A DNA stretch of 64,000 nucleotides from Flavobacterium sp. SLB02 (GTDB taxonomy: Bacteria; Bacteroidota; Bacteroidia; Flavobacteriales; Flavobacteriaceae). How positions within the stretch are numbered: the stretch's first letter is position 1; every line of letters starts with the position of its first letter. A program made the position numbers and the translations under genes. Shown here one piece after another: positions 17,951 through 26,128 of this stretch. The notes under the pieces are model-generated. The model worked only from the letters and a program-made list of their open reading frames with translations, searched no databases and was not told the origin of the DNA. The stretch spans positions 6,273,434 through 6,337,433 of the forward strand of contig NZ_CP045928.1 in assembly GCF_009664855.1 (NCBI RefSeq). Direction: 5' to 3'.

Positions 17951-18502
17951 GTTTAGGAGCTGTTTCCTGCTATCCGCTATATCTTTTGTGGATCGCGATA
18001 GCTATCCAGGCTAGGGATACAGTTTTCATAAAAACTTTTATCTATTAATATTTACAACCTCAATCTTGTCATCTCGGAATAATTTTTATTCTAAAAAAAC
18101 AATATAAAATGACATTTACCGCAAAGTGCGCAAAGGTTTGCACAGGGTTCACTAAGCTTTGTCTTTATTTCGCTTTGCTTTGAGATCGCTAAGGGATTGT
18201 GAAATAAGCTTTGCCATGATAGGCAGATGACACGGATTTGCTTTGCAAAGACTCGGATTTAAACAGATTTTTTATTTAATTCCAAAAAACGTCATTGGTA
18301 GGAACGAGGGATCACACTAGTAACTCGACAAAGATTAGAAATTCATTTTTATTATAATAACAAACCCGACAGGTTTTTAAAACCTGTCGGGTTTACTTTT
18401 AGGAATGGAGTTTCTTGCAGAGATCTTTCCTTCGTTAGGATGACAAGATTGGGGTAAAAGTTTCGAAAAGTATTGGAATTTGGAATTAAAAAAAATGGAA
18501 TT
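17951..18502. repeat. Repeat-filled intergenic region
   Basis: About 550 bases without a gene between two convergent units. I see fragments of several dispersed repeats: a TTAGGAGCTGTTTCCTGCTA block (17953 on) that recurs in altered form near 62954; CGCAAAGTGCGCAAAGGTTT at about 18121; a CACGGATTTGCTTTGCAAAG stretch near 18231; and pieces of the TTGTCATTTCGA element that is complete at 21085-21195 (near 18066, 18306-18334 and 18419-18455). A strong hairpin at 18362-18394 is nested in the last piece. Confidence 0.65.
18362..18394. repeat. 16-base palindromic hairpin, possible terminator of the photolyase unit
   Basis: AAACCCGACAGGTTTT at 18362-18377 and AAAACCTGTCGGGTTT at 18379-18394 are perfect reverse complements around one base. 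The same 15-base core recurs as a spaced inverted pair at 62787-62880. It lies about 110 bases after the photolyase stop on the - strand and could end that transcript, although no long T-run follows. Confidence 0.7.
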
Positions 18503-19798
18503 TTACTTAATGATTCCCTTCTTATAAGTCTCAATAGCACGATCCCTCGCAAAAGCATGATCCACCATAGGCTCATTATATCCTAAATCAAATTCCGGAA
18601 TCCATTTGCGAATGTAGATTCCTTTTTCGTCGAATTTCTTTTGTTGAATTTCCGGATTAAAAACCCTGAAGTATGGTGCGGCGTCGCATCCTGTTCCTGC
18701 AGCCCATTGCCAGTTGCCTACGTTTGATGCCAATTCGAAATCCAGTAATTTCTCGGCAAAATAAGCTTCGCCCCATTGCCAGTTTATGAGTAAATGTTTG
18801 CACAGGAAACTTGCTACTACCATACGAACGCGATTGTGCATATAACCGGTTTCGTTAAGCTGGCGCATTCCGGCATCGACCATAGGGTAACCCGTAGTCC
18901 CGGAACACCAACGTTTAAAATCTTCTTCGTTATTTCGCCATTGAATACCATCATAAGCCGACTTGAAATTGTGATTGACACAATTTGGGAAGTTAAACAG
19001 AATCTGGATAAAGAATTCTCTCCAGATTAATTCGCTCAAAAAAGTCTGGTTTTTCTTATTCGCCCAATTGACTAATTTACGGATACTAACCGTCCCAAAA
19101 CGTAAATGTGGTGAAAGATAAGAGGTGCTGTCTAAAGCTGGAAAATCTCTGGTTTCTTTATAATTACCTATTTGGGTTAAGTTGTGCGGAAATACTTTTA
19201 TAGTGCTTCTTTCAAAACCTATTTGGGATAGTTCAGGAAAAGTAAATTGATTTTTGGCAAAATTGCTGAACAAAGGTTTTGTATCATATTCAAAAGCTTG
19301 TCCTGAAAGATGGTATTTCTCCAGCCATTTGTTTTTATAAGGCGTGTAAATCGTGTACGGAAGTCCATCAGCTTTGTTGATTTCTTTTTCTTCAAAAATC
19401 ACATGATCTTTGAATGAGAAAGCTTCTATGTTATTTTCTTTTAATAAAGCTGAAATAGCCAAATCACGTTTTATCGCGTAAGGTTCATAATCTTTATTGA
19501 AGAAGATTTGCTGAATATCTAATTCTTCTGTAAGTGATTTCCAAACGTCGAAAGTTTTTCCTTTTTTGATTAATATAGAGGAATCAATTGCGTGAAGTTG
19601 TTTGTTTATGGCTTTGAGCGAATCATAGATAAAACTAACGCGCGCATCATCTTTAGGAAGATTTTCCAGGATATCTTGATCAAAAATAAATAGCGGGATT
19701 ACCGGAAATTCAGATTGCAGGGCATTGAATAATCCGATATTATCATCTAGACGTAAATCACGTCGAAACCAGAAAAAAGTAACTTTTTGTTTTGTCAT
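18503..19798 (-). CDS. phr: Cryptochrome/deoxyribodipyrimidine photolyase
   Basis: A protein of 431 residues with an N-terminal photolyase alpha/beta domain (KVTFFWFRRDLRLDDN, residues about 3-22) and a C-terminal FAD-binding domain. Signature stretches are YLSPHLRFGTVSIR, LIWREFFIQILFNFP, the CSGTTGYPMVDAGMRQL motif, LLINWQWGEAYFAEKLLDF and NWQWAAGTGCDAAPYFR. These are the FAD pocket and part of the Trp electron-transfer chain. Blue-light repair of cyclobutane pyrimidine dimers is expected; a signalling cryptochrome role cannot be excluded. It is the last gene of the carotenoid/regulator strand set, consistent with joint light control. Confidence 0.9.
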   Translation of the reverse strand: MTKQKVTFFWFRRDLRLDDNIGLFNALQSEFPVIPLFIFDQDILENLPKDDARVSFIYDSLKAINKQLHAIDSSILIKKGKTFDVWKSLTEELDIQQIFFNKDYEPYAIKRDLAISALLKENNIEAFSFKDHVIFEEKEINKADGLPYTIYTPYKNKWLEKYHLSGQAFEYDTKPLFSNFAKNQFTFPELSQIGFERSTIKVFPHNLTQIGNYKETRDFPALDSTSYLSPHLRFGTVSIRKLVNWANKKNQTFLSELIWREFFIQILFNFPNCVNHNFKSAYDGIQWRNNEEDFKRWCSGTTGYPMVDAGMRQLNETGYMHNRVRMVVASFLCKHLLINWQWGEAYFAEKLLDFELASNVGNWQWAAGTGCDAAPYFRVFNPEIQQKKFDEKGIYIRKWIPEFDLGYNEPMVDHAFARDRAIETYKKGIIK

Positions 19799-19804
19799 TT
19801 TATT

Positions 19805-19945
19805 ATATTTCTTTTATCACAGATTAAAGGATTTTGGTTTCACGCAGATTCTGCAGATTTATTTTTGATTTTAATTTAATAAATCTGTGTGTATCTGCTT
19901 AAATCTGTTTAGATCTGCGTTAAAAATTACTATTCATCTGTGACA
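19805..19945. repeat. Dispersed 'cacgcagattctgcagatt' type intergenic repeat
   Basis: The gap between the photolyase and SRPBCC genes is filled by iterated and inverted copies of CACAGATT / CACGCAGATTCTGCAGATT / AATCTGTG / CTGCGTT. Related words occur at 40492-40555 (CACAGATTAAAAGATTAA and its reverse complement) and at about 41936-41955 (GCAGATTTTGCAGATTTT). No gene is present here. Confidence 0.6.
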
Positions 19946-19950
19946 GACTA

Positions 19951-20412
19951 TTATTTTGAATTGAATAGTTCTTCGATTTTTTTGTGGCGATATTCAAAAA
20001 TGGATTTCAGTTTATTCCTGACCATTATTGTATTGGCGAGTTGGCCTAAGAAACCAAATGGTAAGGCATAATGTACCACATCGGTCATTTTTGTGCCGGT
20101 TTCTGTAGGTTCAAAAAAGTGTTTGTGATGCCATAATGCGTAAGGACCAAAACGTTGCTCGTCTACAAAATATTGGTTTTCTGATGAAACGGTTATGATG
20201 GTCATCCAATTTATTTTAATGCCCAAAAGAGGTTTTAAAGTATAGGTAATTACTTGTCCCGGATACATGCGTTTGCCATCGAAATCCTCAATTACGAAAC
20301 TCATATCATCAGGTGTTATGGTTTGCAGGTTTTGTGGACTGGAAAAAAAGTCCCAACATTTTTCGATACTGGCGTTTAAGTGTTGTACGGTTTCTAGTTT
20401 ATATACTTTCAT
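19951..20412 (-). CDS. SRPBCC family protein
   Basis: A protein of 153 residues with the START/Bet v 1-like helix-grip fold: an opening strand LETVQHLNASIEKCWDFFSS, FGPYALWHHKHFFEPTETG in the centre, MTDVVHYALPFGFLG and a long C-terminal helix (FEYRHKKIEELF). Such proteins bind hydrophobic ligands. Close relatives sit beside TIGR01777 epimerases or are labelled cell-division inhibitors of the SulA type; here the epimerase is encoded 7 kb away in the same island. The ligand is unknown; a polyprenoid or carotenoid-type compound is only a guess from the neighbours (crtZ, crtB). Confidence 0.83.
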   Translation of the reverse strand: MKVYKLETVQHLNASIEKCWDFFSSPQNLQTITPDDMSFVIEDFDGKRMYPGQVITYTLKPLLGIKINWMTIITVSSENQYFVDEQRFGPYALWHHKHFFEPTETGTKMTDVVHYALPFGFLGQLANTIMVRNKLKSIFEYRHKKIEELFNSK

Positions 20413-20446
20413 AAAATTGATTTACATTTTACTTGTTGGTTATTTT

Positions 20447-20582
20447 TTAACACATAGAGACATAGATTTCGAATGATCAAAAAAGCGTTTCACTTATCTA
20501 AATGCACATAGCTATGTGTAAATAATGTATTATTTATTTTAATCTTCTTTAAAAAGAAAAAATCTATGTTTCTATGTGTTAA
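20447..20582. repeat. Inverted-repeat element with central palindrome
   Basis: A 23-base inverted repeat (20447-20469 with 20560-20582, one mismatch; core AACACATAGAGACATAG) encloses a perfect 14-base palindrome CACATAGCTATGTG at 20505-20518. It fills the gap between crtZ and the SRPBCC gene. No open frame of interest lies inside. Confidence 0.75.
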
Positions 20583-20600
20583 TTTTTTTGTACCAACGGT

Positions 20601-21041
20601 TTACATTTTATAATATTTGAAAGGAACGAATAACATCCCGAAGCATTCTCCGTGTTCTTTTCCTAAATGTTTGTGGTGTATTTTATGGGCTTTTCGCAAA
20701 CCAATGAGGTATTTATTTTTGGTGTTTTTGAACCATTTAAATCGCTGATGAATTAGAACATCATGAATTAAAAAATAGCAAGCGCCGTAAGTCGTGACGC
20801 CGCAAGCGATGAAAAACAAATAATTGAAGCCGCCCTGAACGCCAAAATAAAAAAGAACAATACTTGGAATGGCGAAAATGACAAAGAAAATATCGTTGCG
20901 CTCAAAAGTATCTTCGTATTTGGGTTGATGATGATCTTCGTGAAAATACCACATAAGTCCGTGCATGATGTATTTGTGTGTAAGCCAGGTAACACATTCC
21001 ATGAAGAGAAAAACGCCTAAAAAGATGAAGAAAGAAATCAT
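20601..21041 (-). CDS. crtZ: Beta-carotene hydroxylase (CrtZ type, sterol desaturase superfamily)
   Basis: A membrane protein of 146 residues with the four histidine boxes of di-iron carotene hydroxylases: HKYIMH (H22, H27), HEDHH (from H34), HDVLIH and HKIHH near the C-terminus, between about four hydrophobic helices. CrtZ adds hydroxyl groups to the beta-rings of beta-carotene to give zeaxanthin in the inner membrane, the usual yellow pigment of flavobacteria. It follows crtB on the same strand after a 166-base gap that contains a palindromic element, so it may have its own transcript. A lycopene cyclase, needed to make its substrate, is not encoded in this window. Confidence 0.88.
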   Translation of the reverse strand: MISFFIFLGVFLFMECVTWLTHKYIMHGLMWYFHEDHHQPKYEDTFERNDIFFVIFAIPSIVLFYFGVQGGFNYLFFIACGVTTYGACYFLIHDVLIHQRFKWFKNTKNKYLIGLRKAHKIHHKHLGKEHGECFGMLFVPFKYYKM

Positions 21042-21084
21042 TTTTTATGTTTTGAATTGTTATTATAATTAAACTCAATCAATC

Positions 21085-21195
21085 TTGTCATTTCGACGAA
21101 GGAGAAATCGCACTATCCCGAAGCTTCGGGACATAAAGAAAAGCGTCAATCTTTGTCGATTAACGAGTGTGATTTCTCGTACCTCGAAATGACAA
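21085..21195. repeat. Small palindromic (MITE/REP-like) element
   Basis: Perfect 12-base terminal inverted repeats TTGTCATTTCGA (21085-21096) and TCGAAATGACAA (21184-21195), a second nested pair GAGAAATCGCACT / AGTGTGATTTCTC (12 of 13), and a 14-base palindrome CCCGAAGCTTCGGG (21117-21130). The whole unit of about 111 bases folds into a long hairpin and sits in the gap between crtB and crtZ. Fragments of the same element occur at 18.06-18.46 kb. Confidence 0.8.
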
Positions 21196-21207
21196 AAAAT
21201 GCGAAAT

Positions 21208-22047
21208 CTAAACCAGTTTTAACTTGTAAGTTACAAAAGATTGCGCTAAAAGCCCGGCTTTTGTATAATTTGAGACTCTTATTCGTGAGCTTCCAATTTC
21301 GTAATATGGTGTTTTTTTTAGTTTTTTTAGTAATTTTTTGTAATAGATATAAGCGGTGTAAACCCCAAATTGTGCTTCGATAGGCAATTTTACAATTCCC
21401 TGATAGGCGACTCTGAAATCTTCTTCGATTTCGTTGATGATGGTGGTTTTGGCATTTTCGTCGAAAGAATTTAAATCGACTCCGGGAAAATAATTTCGGT
21501 TTAAAACCAAATTATCATCTTTAAGATCCCTCAGAAAATTCACTTTCTGAAATGCCGATCCTAATCGCATCGCTTCGTTTTTCAACTGCTCGTATTTTTG
21601 ATGGTTTCCTTTTACAAAAACTTTCAAACACATTAAACCCACAACATCGGCAGAACCGTAAATATAATCTTCGTACTCGGTTTGGGAGCTGTAGGTTGAT
21701 TTGATGAGGTCTAATTTCATACTTTTAAGGAAAGCCTGAACAAGATCATCGGTAATATTGTATTCCTTTACGGTATGCTGAAACGAGTTGAGGATAGGGT
21801 TTAAGCTAATGCCAAACTCAACGGCTTTGTAATATTCTTTTTCGAAATCATTGATGAGGTTTTCTTTGTCGTAATCATGAAATGAATCGACAATTTCGTC
21901 AGCAAAACGCACGAATCCGTAGATGCTGTAAATCGCTTCGCGAATGCTTGGTGATAGCATTTTGACCGCCAGCGAGAAGGATGTACTGTAGTTTTGGGTG
22001 ACCAATTTGCTACATTTGAAAGAAACGGTGTCGAATAGTGATTTCAT
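21208..22047 (-). CDS. crtB: Phytoene synthase (squalene/phytoene synthase family)
   Basis: A protein of 279 residues, the normal length. It has the two aspartate-rich motifs that bind the diphosphates through magnesium: DEIVD (residues 50-54) and NFLRDLKDD in the second half, plus YSTSFSLAVKMLS at the start and YIYGSADVVGLMCL. It condenses two geranylgeranyl diphosphates to phytoene. It is separated from crtI by three bases and is surely on the same transcript. Its 3' end abuts a palindromic element. Confidence 0.9.
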   Translation of the reverse strand: MKSLFDTVSFKCSKLVTQNYSTSFSLAVKMLSPSIREAIYSIYGFVRFADEIVDSFHDYDKENLINDFEKEYYKAVEFGISLNPILNSFQHTVKEYNITDDLVQAFLKSMKLDLIKSTYSSQTEYEDYIYGSADVVGLMCLKVFVKGNHQKYEQLKNEAMRLGSAFQKVNFLRDLKDDNLVLNRNYFPGVDLNSFDENAKTTIINEIEEDFRVAYQGIVKLPIEAQFGVYTAYIYYKKLLKKLKKTPYYEIGSSRIRVSNYTKAGLLAQSFVTYKLKLV

Positions 22048-22050
22048 TTT

Positions 22051-23517
22051 TTACGATCTAAAAGATTTTTGAATTAACTCGGCTACTAGTTTTCCTGAAA
22101 TTAAAGCAGGCGGAACACCTGGTCCGGGAACGGTTAATTGTCCTGTGAAATATAAATTACGAACTTTTTTACTTTTTAGTTTTGGTCGTAAAAAAGCCGT
22201 TTGCAATAAGGTATTCGCCATTCCGTAAGCGTTTCCTTTGTAAGCGTTATAATCGGTTACGAAGTCATTCTTGCAAAATGATCTTTTAAAGATAATGTTA
22301 TTTTTAATTTCTTGTTGGGTAAGCTGCTCAAAACGAGTGATGATTTTTTTGAAATATTCTTCTCTAAGTGCTTCACTGTCATTAATTCCCGGCGCTAACG
22401 GAATAAGAAAAAATCCGCTTTCCTTGCCTTGCGGTGCTGCGCTTTGATCTGTTTTTGATGGAAAATTGGCATAGAACAAAGGGGCATCGGGCCATTTTGG
22501 TTCATCGTAAATATCTGCTGCATGTTGGTTGAAATCGACATCAAAAAATAAAGCGTGATGCGAAATGTTTTCAATTTTTTTATCAAAACCCACAAAAAAC
22601 AAAAGCGACGATGGCGCGAAAACGCGGCTTTCCCAATATTTCTCTGAATAGGCGCGGTGTTCGATATCCAGTAAAGTTTCGGTATGATGATAATCGGCTC
22701 CGCTTAAAATGACATCGGCTTGTATCGTTTTTCCGTTGATGACGATTGCTGTTGCGGTTTTATTCTCGACTACTATTTTTTCGATAGCAGCATTGGTTTC
22801 AATCGTAACACCAAGTTCGAGAGCCAGTTTTTCGATGCTGCGAACAACATCGAACATTCCGGTTTTGGGGTGCCAGGTTCCTAAGCCAAAATCGGCATAA
22901 TTCATAAAATTATAGAAAGATGGTGTTTTGGTAGGTTTTGCGCCCAGAAATAAAACGGGAAACTCCAAAATCTGAATTAGTCGTTCGTTTTTGAATTTCT
23001 TGCGAATATCAGTACTTACGGTGCTAAAAAACTGATTGAGTTTTTTAGTGGTTTCAACGGTAATTAATTCCAGAGGAGAAACTCCGGGACGATACACCAA
23101 ATCTTTAATCGCAATATCATAATTGCTTTTAGCCTGCTTGATGAAAGTTTCGAGTTCGTGGCCACTTCCTTTTTCGATACTTTCAAAAGTGGTTTTTATT
23201 TCTTCGAGATTGTCATATATACTGATGAAATCATCTACTCCAAAATAAACCCTGTAAGCAGGATTTAGTTTTATAAGCTCGTAATAATCGGTAGTTTTTT
23301 TATTGAAATCCTGAAAGAAACGTTCAAATACATCTGGCATCCAGTACCAGCTTGGTCCCATATCAAACGTGAAACCCTCTTTTTTGAACTGTCTTGCCCT
23401 GCCGCCAATAGATTCGTTTTTTTCATAAAGAGTCACTTTGTTTCCTTGTTGTGCCAAGTAACATGAAGCGGCTAACGCAGAGAAGCCTGATCCTATTATT
23501 GCTATTGTTTTTTTCAT
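22051..23517 (-). CDS. crtI: Phytoene desaturase
   Basis: A protein of 488 residues with an N-terminal FAD-binding motif (IAIIGSGFSALAASCYLA), GGRARQFKKEGFTFDMGPSW shortly after and the C-terminal signature YFTGQLTVPGPGVPPALISGK of CrtI-type desaturases. It introduces double bases of conjugation into phytoene to give lycopene, using FAD, at the membrane. It lies between the CarH-like regulator (40 bases upstream) and crtB (three bases downstream). The MerR-crtI-crtB order is a common flavobacterial arrangement. Confidence 0.9.
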   Translation of the reverse strand: MKKTIAIIGSGFSALAASCYLAQQGNKVTLYEKNESIGGRARQFKKEGFTFDMGPSWYWMPDVFERFFQDFNKKTTDYYELIKLNPAYRVYFGVDDFISIYDNLEEIKTTFESIEKGSGHELETFIKQAKSNYDIAIKDLVYRPGVSPLELITVETTKKLNQFFSTVSTDIRKKFKNERLIQILEFPVLFLGAKPTKTPSFYNFMNYADFGLGTWHPKTGMFDVVRSIEKLALELGVTIETNAAIEKIVVENKTATAIVINGKTIQADVILSGADYHHTETLLDIEHRAYSEKYWESRVFAPSSLLFFVGFDKKIENISHHALFFDVDFNQHAADIYDEPKWPDAPLFYANFPSKTDQSAAPQGKESGFFLIPLAPGINDSEALREEYFKKIITRFEQLTQQEIKNNIIFKRSFCKNDFVTDYNAYKGNAYGMANTLLQTAFLRPKLKSKKVRNLYFTGQLTVPGPGVPPALISGKLVAELIQKSFRS

Positions 23518-23556
23518 TTGTTTAACAAATGTACAAAAACTTTAAACAAAATTAGC

Positions 23557-24456
23557 TTATAGCATGCTAATTGTTTCTTCCATAGAGTCGAAAATTCGTA
23601 TTCTTTCGGGCAGCATTTTCTGGTCAATGTTTTCGACCATATTGCCCATAAGCCAAATTTCGTTGTTTTTTTGGAGTAATTTTTGCCCCATTGATTTTAC
23701 ATATTGATTGATAACACTGCGATCCGGCTGCACTGTCATGAAAGATATAAATGTAATATTCTCGAAATGTTTGGTTAAATCCTGAAGATTTTCAATTGGC
23801 ATACTTTCGCCCAAATAAATGGTTTTGTAGCCATGGGATAAAATTTCATATTGTAGGTATAGCAAACCTATTTGGTGAATTTCGTTTAATGGTAACGAAA
23901 GCACAAAAATTCTATTGGTCTTAGTAGGTTTTAATATTTGAAGACTTTCGGTATAGATTAATATTTTTTGTTTGATCAAATGACTCATGAAATGTTCATT
24001 TGCAGGAGTTATGGTTTCTGATTGCCATAGTAATCCTAATTCTTTCAATAAAGGAAGAAAGTGATCTTTGAAAACTTCTTTGAATGATTTCTCAGAGATT
24101 AGCCAATCGAAAGTATTGAAGAATATTTCCTGGTCAAAATTCATCATGGCCATTTTGAATGAAGTTATGGCGTAATTCTGAGAATTTTTCTTCGAAATAA
24201 TTTCACGAACCAATTGCGGAATCTTTTCTTCGGGATACGTAGCAATTTTAGAGATTTTATATCCGTATTCGTGTAATAAAGTAATGTTTAAAAGCTTCTG
24301 TAAATTTTGTAGGTTATAGAGTCTAATGTTAGTGTCAGTACGCATTGGCTCTAAGATGTTATATCTTTTCTCCCAGATACGAATGGTGTGTGCTTTTATT
24401 CCTGATAAGTTTTCGAGGTCTTTTATGCTGAAAACAGTCTTAATATTGTTTATCAT
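23557..24456 (-). CDS. MerR family regulator with B12-binding domain (CarH/LitR-like photoreceptor)
   Basis: A protein of 299 residues. Residues 8-75 are a MerR winged helix (FSIKDLENLSGIKAHTIRIWEKRYNI). Residues about 100-175 are a helical cap and 180-299 a cobalamin-binding Rossmann fold. The signature of adenosylcobalamin photoreceptors, Wx9EH, is present at W144 and E154-H155, and the B12-ligating histidine sits in ExHxxG at E192-H194-G197. CarH proteins repress carotenoid genes in the dark as B12-bound tetramers and let go when light breaks the Co-C bond. The gene heads the crtI-crtB set on the same strand, so it probably also represses itself. Confidence 0.88.
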   Translation of the reverse strand: MINNIKTVFSIKDLENLSGIKAHTIRIWEKRYNILEPMRTDTNIRLYNLQNLQKLLNITLLHEYGYKISKIATYPEEKIPQLVREIISKKNSQNYAITSFKMAMMNFDQEIFFNTFDWLISEKSFKEVFKDHFLPLLKELGLLWQSETITPANEHFMSHLIKQKILIYTESLQILKPTKTNRIFVLSLPLNEIHQIGLLYLQYEILSHGYKTIYLGESMPIENLQDLTKHFENITFISFMTVQPDRSVINQYVKSMGQKLLQKNNEIWLMGNMVENIDQKMLPERIRIFDSMEETISML

Positions 24457-24474
24457 TACTGGTTATTTGGTGAA

Positions 24475-24482
24475 CAAAAATA
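24475..24482 (-). promoter_or_regulatory. Candidate -7 element of the CarH-like gene
   Basis: On the - strand the sequence TATTTTTG matches the Bacteroidota TAnnTTTG element and lies 19 bases before the start codon. The -33 region is not a clear match. A TCTTAAGA palindrome at 24513-24520 and A/T-rich half-sites just upstream could be part of the operator, which I cannot prove. Confidence 0.5.
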
Positions 24483-24528
24483 GGATAAAATCTGAGATTT
24501 GTCTTAAAATCTTCTTAAGATTAGAGAA

Positions 24529-25491
24529 TTAATCGAATTTGATCTTGGAGAATTTATTTAATTTATCTAAATGCAAAATTGTTTTAGAACTGTCTTTGCT
24601 TCGATTGTACATAGTTTCGAATTTGGCGCCATAAATGATTTCACTAAAAGTATATGATGTTCTCGCGGCTACTGTATTGCTATACATATTATCGAAAGTG
24701 GTTATAAAGACGAATATCTCACCGTGTATTTTTTTGAAATCGTCTTTGGTAAAATTGTACAGTGGACTGTCTTCAGTAATTGGATGTACCAGAGTCCAGC
24801 TCAACGAAAGAGCATTTATTTTATCTAATTCGAGTTCCAGACTATAAAATTTATTGGTTTGCTCTCCATTTTCTTCCACACTCATCACTAAAGTTATTTT
24901 CGCTGTAGCATCTGTAAAATTGGTATTTTTAAAAGGTACCAGACGTATCATTAATCCTTTGTTTTTTCCGTAAGGTGAAATTAGGGCATTATCTGAAAAT
25001 TTTAAAAAGGCGGTTGGTTTGCTAAATCTTCCAAAAAATAAACCTGTTGCAATGGCAAAACTTAATAAGCCAATTAAAGCTTCGGCTGCTGATAGGGCAC
25101 TTGTTAAAAAACCTGTTGGGCTAATGTGTCCGTAACCTACCGTGGTAAAGGTTTGTGCACTGAAAAAATAGGCTTGGCCAAATTGGGTTAAAACGCTTTG
25201 AGATTGTTCTATTCCGTCGAGATGTTCAATGCCAATGGCATAATAGATCACGGCAAAAATAAAATTGAGGACAATGTAAAAAATAAACAAAATCGACATG
25301 AATTTCCAGTTGGGCATATCAATCATGGTGTGATACCAACTGATGCGGCGAAAAAGGTGCATGCCTCTTTTTTCGATATTAGGGGTTCCGTCTTTGTTTA
25401 CAAATCTTCCTCCGTAACTGTTTGCATTGGCTCCAAAGCCGGAGTTTTTATCGGTTTGTGCTTTGTGGTTTATCTTTTTTAAAAGTGCCAT
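24529..25491 (-). CDS. Inward-rectifier-type potassium channel (KirBac-like)
   Basis: A protein of 320 residues with two transmembrane helices (about 63-88 and 128-155) around a pore loop whose filter is TVGYG (residues 117-121), followed by a large beta-rich cytoplasmic domain (about 160-310), the plan of prokaryotic Kir channels. The slide-helix region (HTMIDMPNWKFMSILF) is conserved. It should conduct K+ across the inner membrane as a tetramer. It is the first gene of the - strand series ending with photolyase, 72 bases upstream of the CarH-like start, but its coupling to the light response is unproved. Confidence 0.88.
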   Translation of the reverse strand: MALLKKINHKAQTDKNSGFGANANSYGGRFVNKDGTPNIEKRGMHLFRRISWYHTMIDMPNWKFMSILFIFYIVLNFIFAVIYYAIGIEHLDGIEQSQSVLTQFGQAYFFSAQTFTTVGYGHISPTGFLTSALSAAEALIGLLSFAIATGLFFGRFSKPTAFLKFSDNALISPYGKNKGLMIRLVPFKNTNFTDATAKITLVMSVEENGEQTNKFYSLELELDKINALSLSWTLVHPITEDSPLYNFTKDDFKKIHGEIFVFITTFDNMYSNTVAARTSYTFSEIIYGAKFETMYNRSKDSSKTILHLDKLNKFSKIKFD

Positions 25492-25565
25492 TAAAATTTT
25501 GGATTATAAGGACAAATGTAAGCATAACTTTGAGATGAAATTAGGTCGAAGTTTTTGGAATAAAA

Positions 25566-25602
25566 AAAGCAATCTGTATAATTGATTTTTACAGATTGCT
25601 TT
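25566..25602 (-). terminator. Terminator of the TPR protein gene
   Basis: A perfect 13-base stem AAAGCAATCTGTA / TACAGATTGCTTT (25566-25578 with 25590-25602) with further T residues on the - strand, 26 bases after the TPR gene stop. Confidence 0.8.
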
Positions 25603-25627
25603 AGTAGTGAATATGTTTTATGTCGCT

Positions 25628-26128
25628 TTATTTACAAAAAGTTGCTTTGTTTTTTATAGCGCTCTGGCTGCCTAATTCGATTGCTTTAGAGAAATCTTTG
25701 CAGGCATTTTTTTTGTCTCCCATTTTATTGTAGGCCAATGCTCTTAAGTTGTAAGCAATATAATCTTTTGGGTTTAAACCAAGTGATGAGGTGCAATCGT
25801 CAACGGTTTCTTTAAAGTTGTTTAGTTTGTAATTTACATTGGCTCTGCCGGTAAAGGCATCTGCGTTCATGCTGTCGAGGTCGATTGTTTTGCTAAAATC
25901 AGCCTGGGCGCCTTTTAGATCGTTGAGTTTAAATTTTGCAACACCACGATTTTGGTATGCTTCGACGAATTTAGAATTCATGCTAATGGCTTTTGTGTAA
26001 TCGGCAATTGCGCCTTTTGTGTTGCCGGCTTCGGCTTTTTTCATGGCTTTGTCAAAATAGCCGGTTGCAGATTGTGCCCAAGCAGAGCAAGTGATCATAA
26101 TAAATGATACAATTAAAAAGTGTTTCAT
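25628..26128 (-). CDS. Secreted tetratricopeptide-repeat protein
   Basis: A protein of 166 residues with a signal peptide (cleavage near SAWAQ) and about four TPR motifs (AEAGNTKGAIADYTKAI, YQNRGVAKFKLNDLKGAQ, NVNYKLNNFKETVDDC, LRALAYNKMGDKKNACKD). TPR units mediate protein-protein contacts; a periplasmic scaffold role is likely but no partner can be named. Two cysteines near the end may pair. It is a single-gene unit with its own terminator. Confidence 0.82.
   Translation of the reverse strand: MKHFLIVSFIMITCSAWAQSATGYFDKAMKKAEAGNTKGAIADYTKAISMNSKFVEAYQNRGVAKFKLNDLKGAQADFSKTIDLDSMNADAFTGRANVNYKLNNFKETVDDCTSSLGLNPKDYIAYNLRALAYNKMGDKKNACKDFSKAIELGSQSAIKNKATFCK

Noticed and set aside
21153..21383. 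76-codon + strand frame at the crtB end
   Set aside because: It lies partly in the TTGTCATTTCGA element and partly antisense to crtB, so it is an artefact of both.
18503..25491. Complete zeaxanthin gene set
   Set aside because: No lycopene cyclase or geranylgeranyl diphosphate synthase gene is found in the window, so the local set is incomplete.
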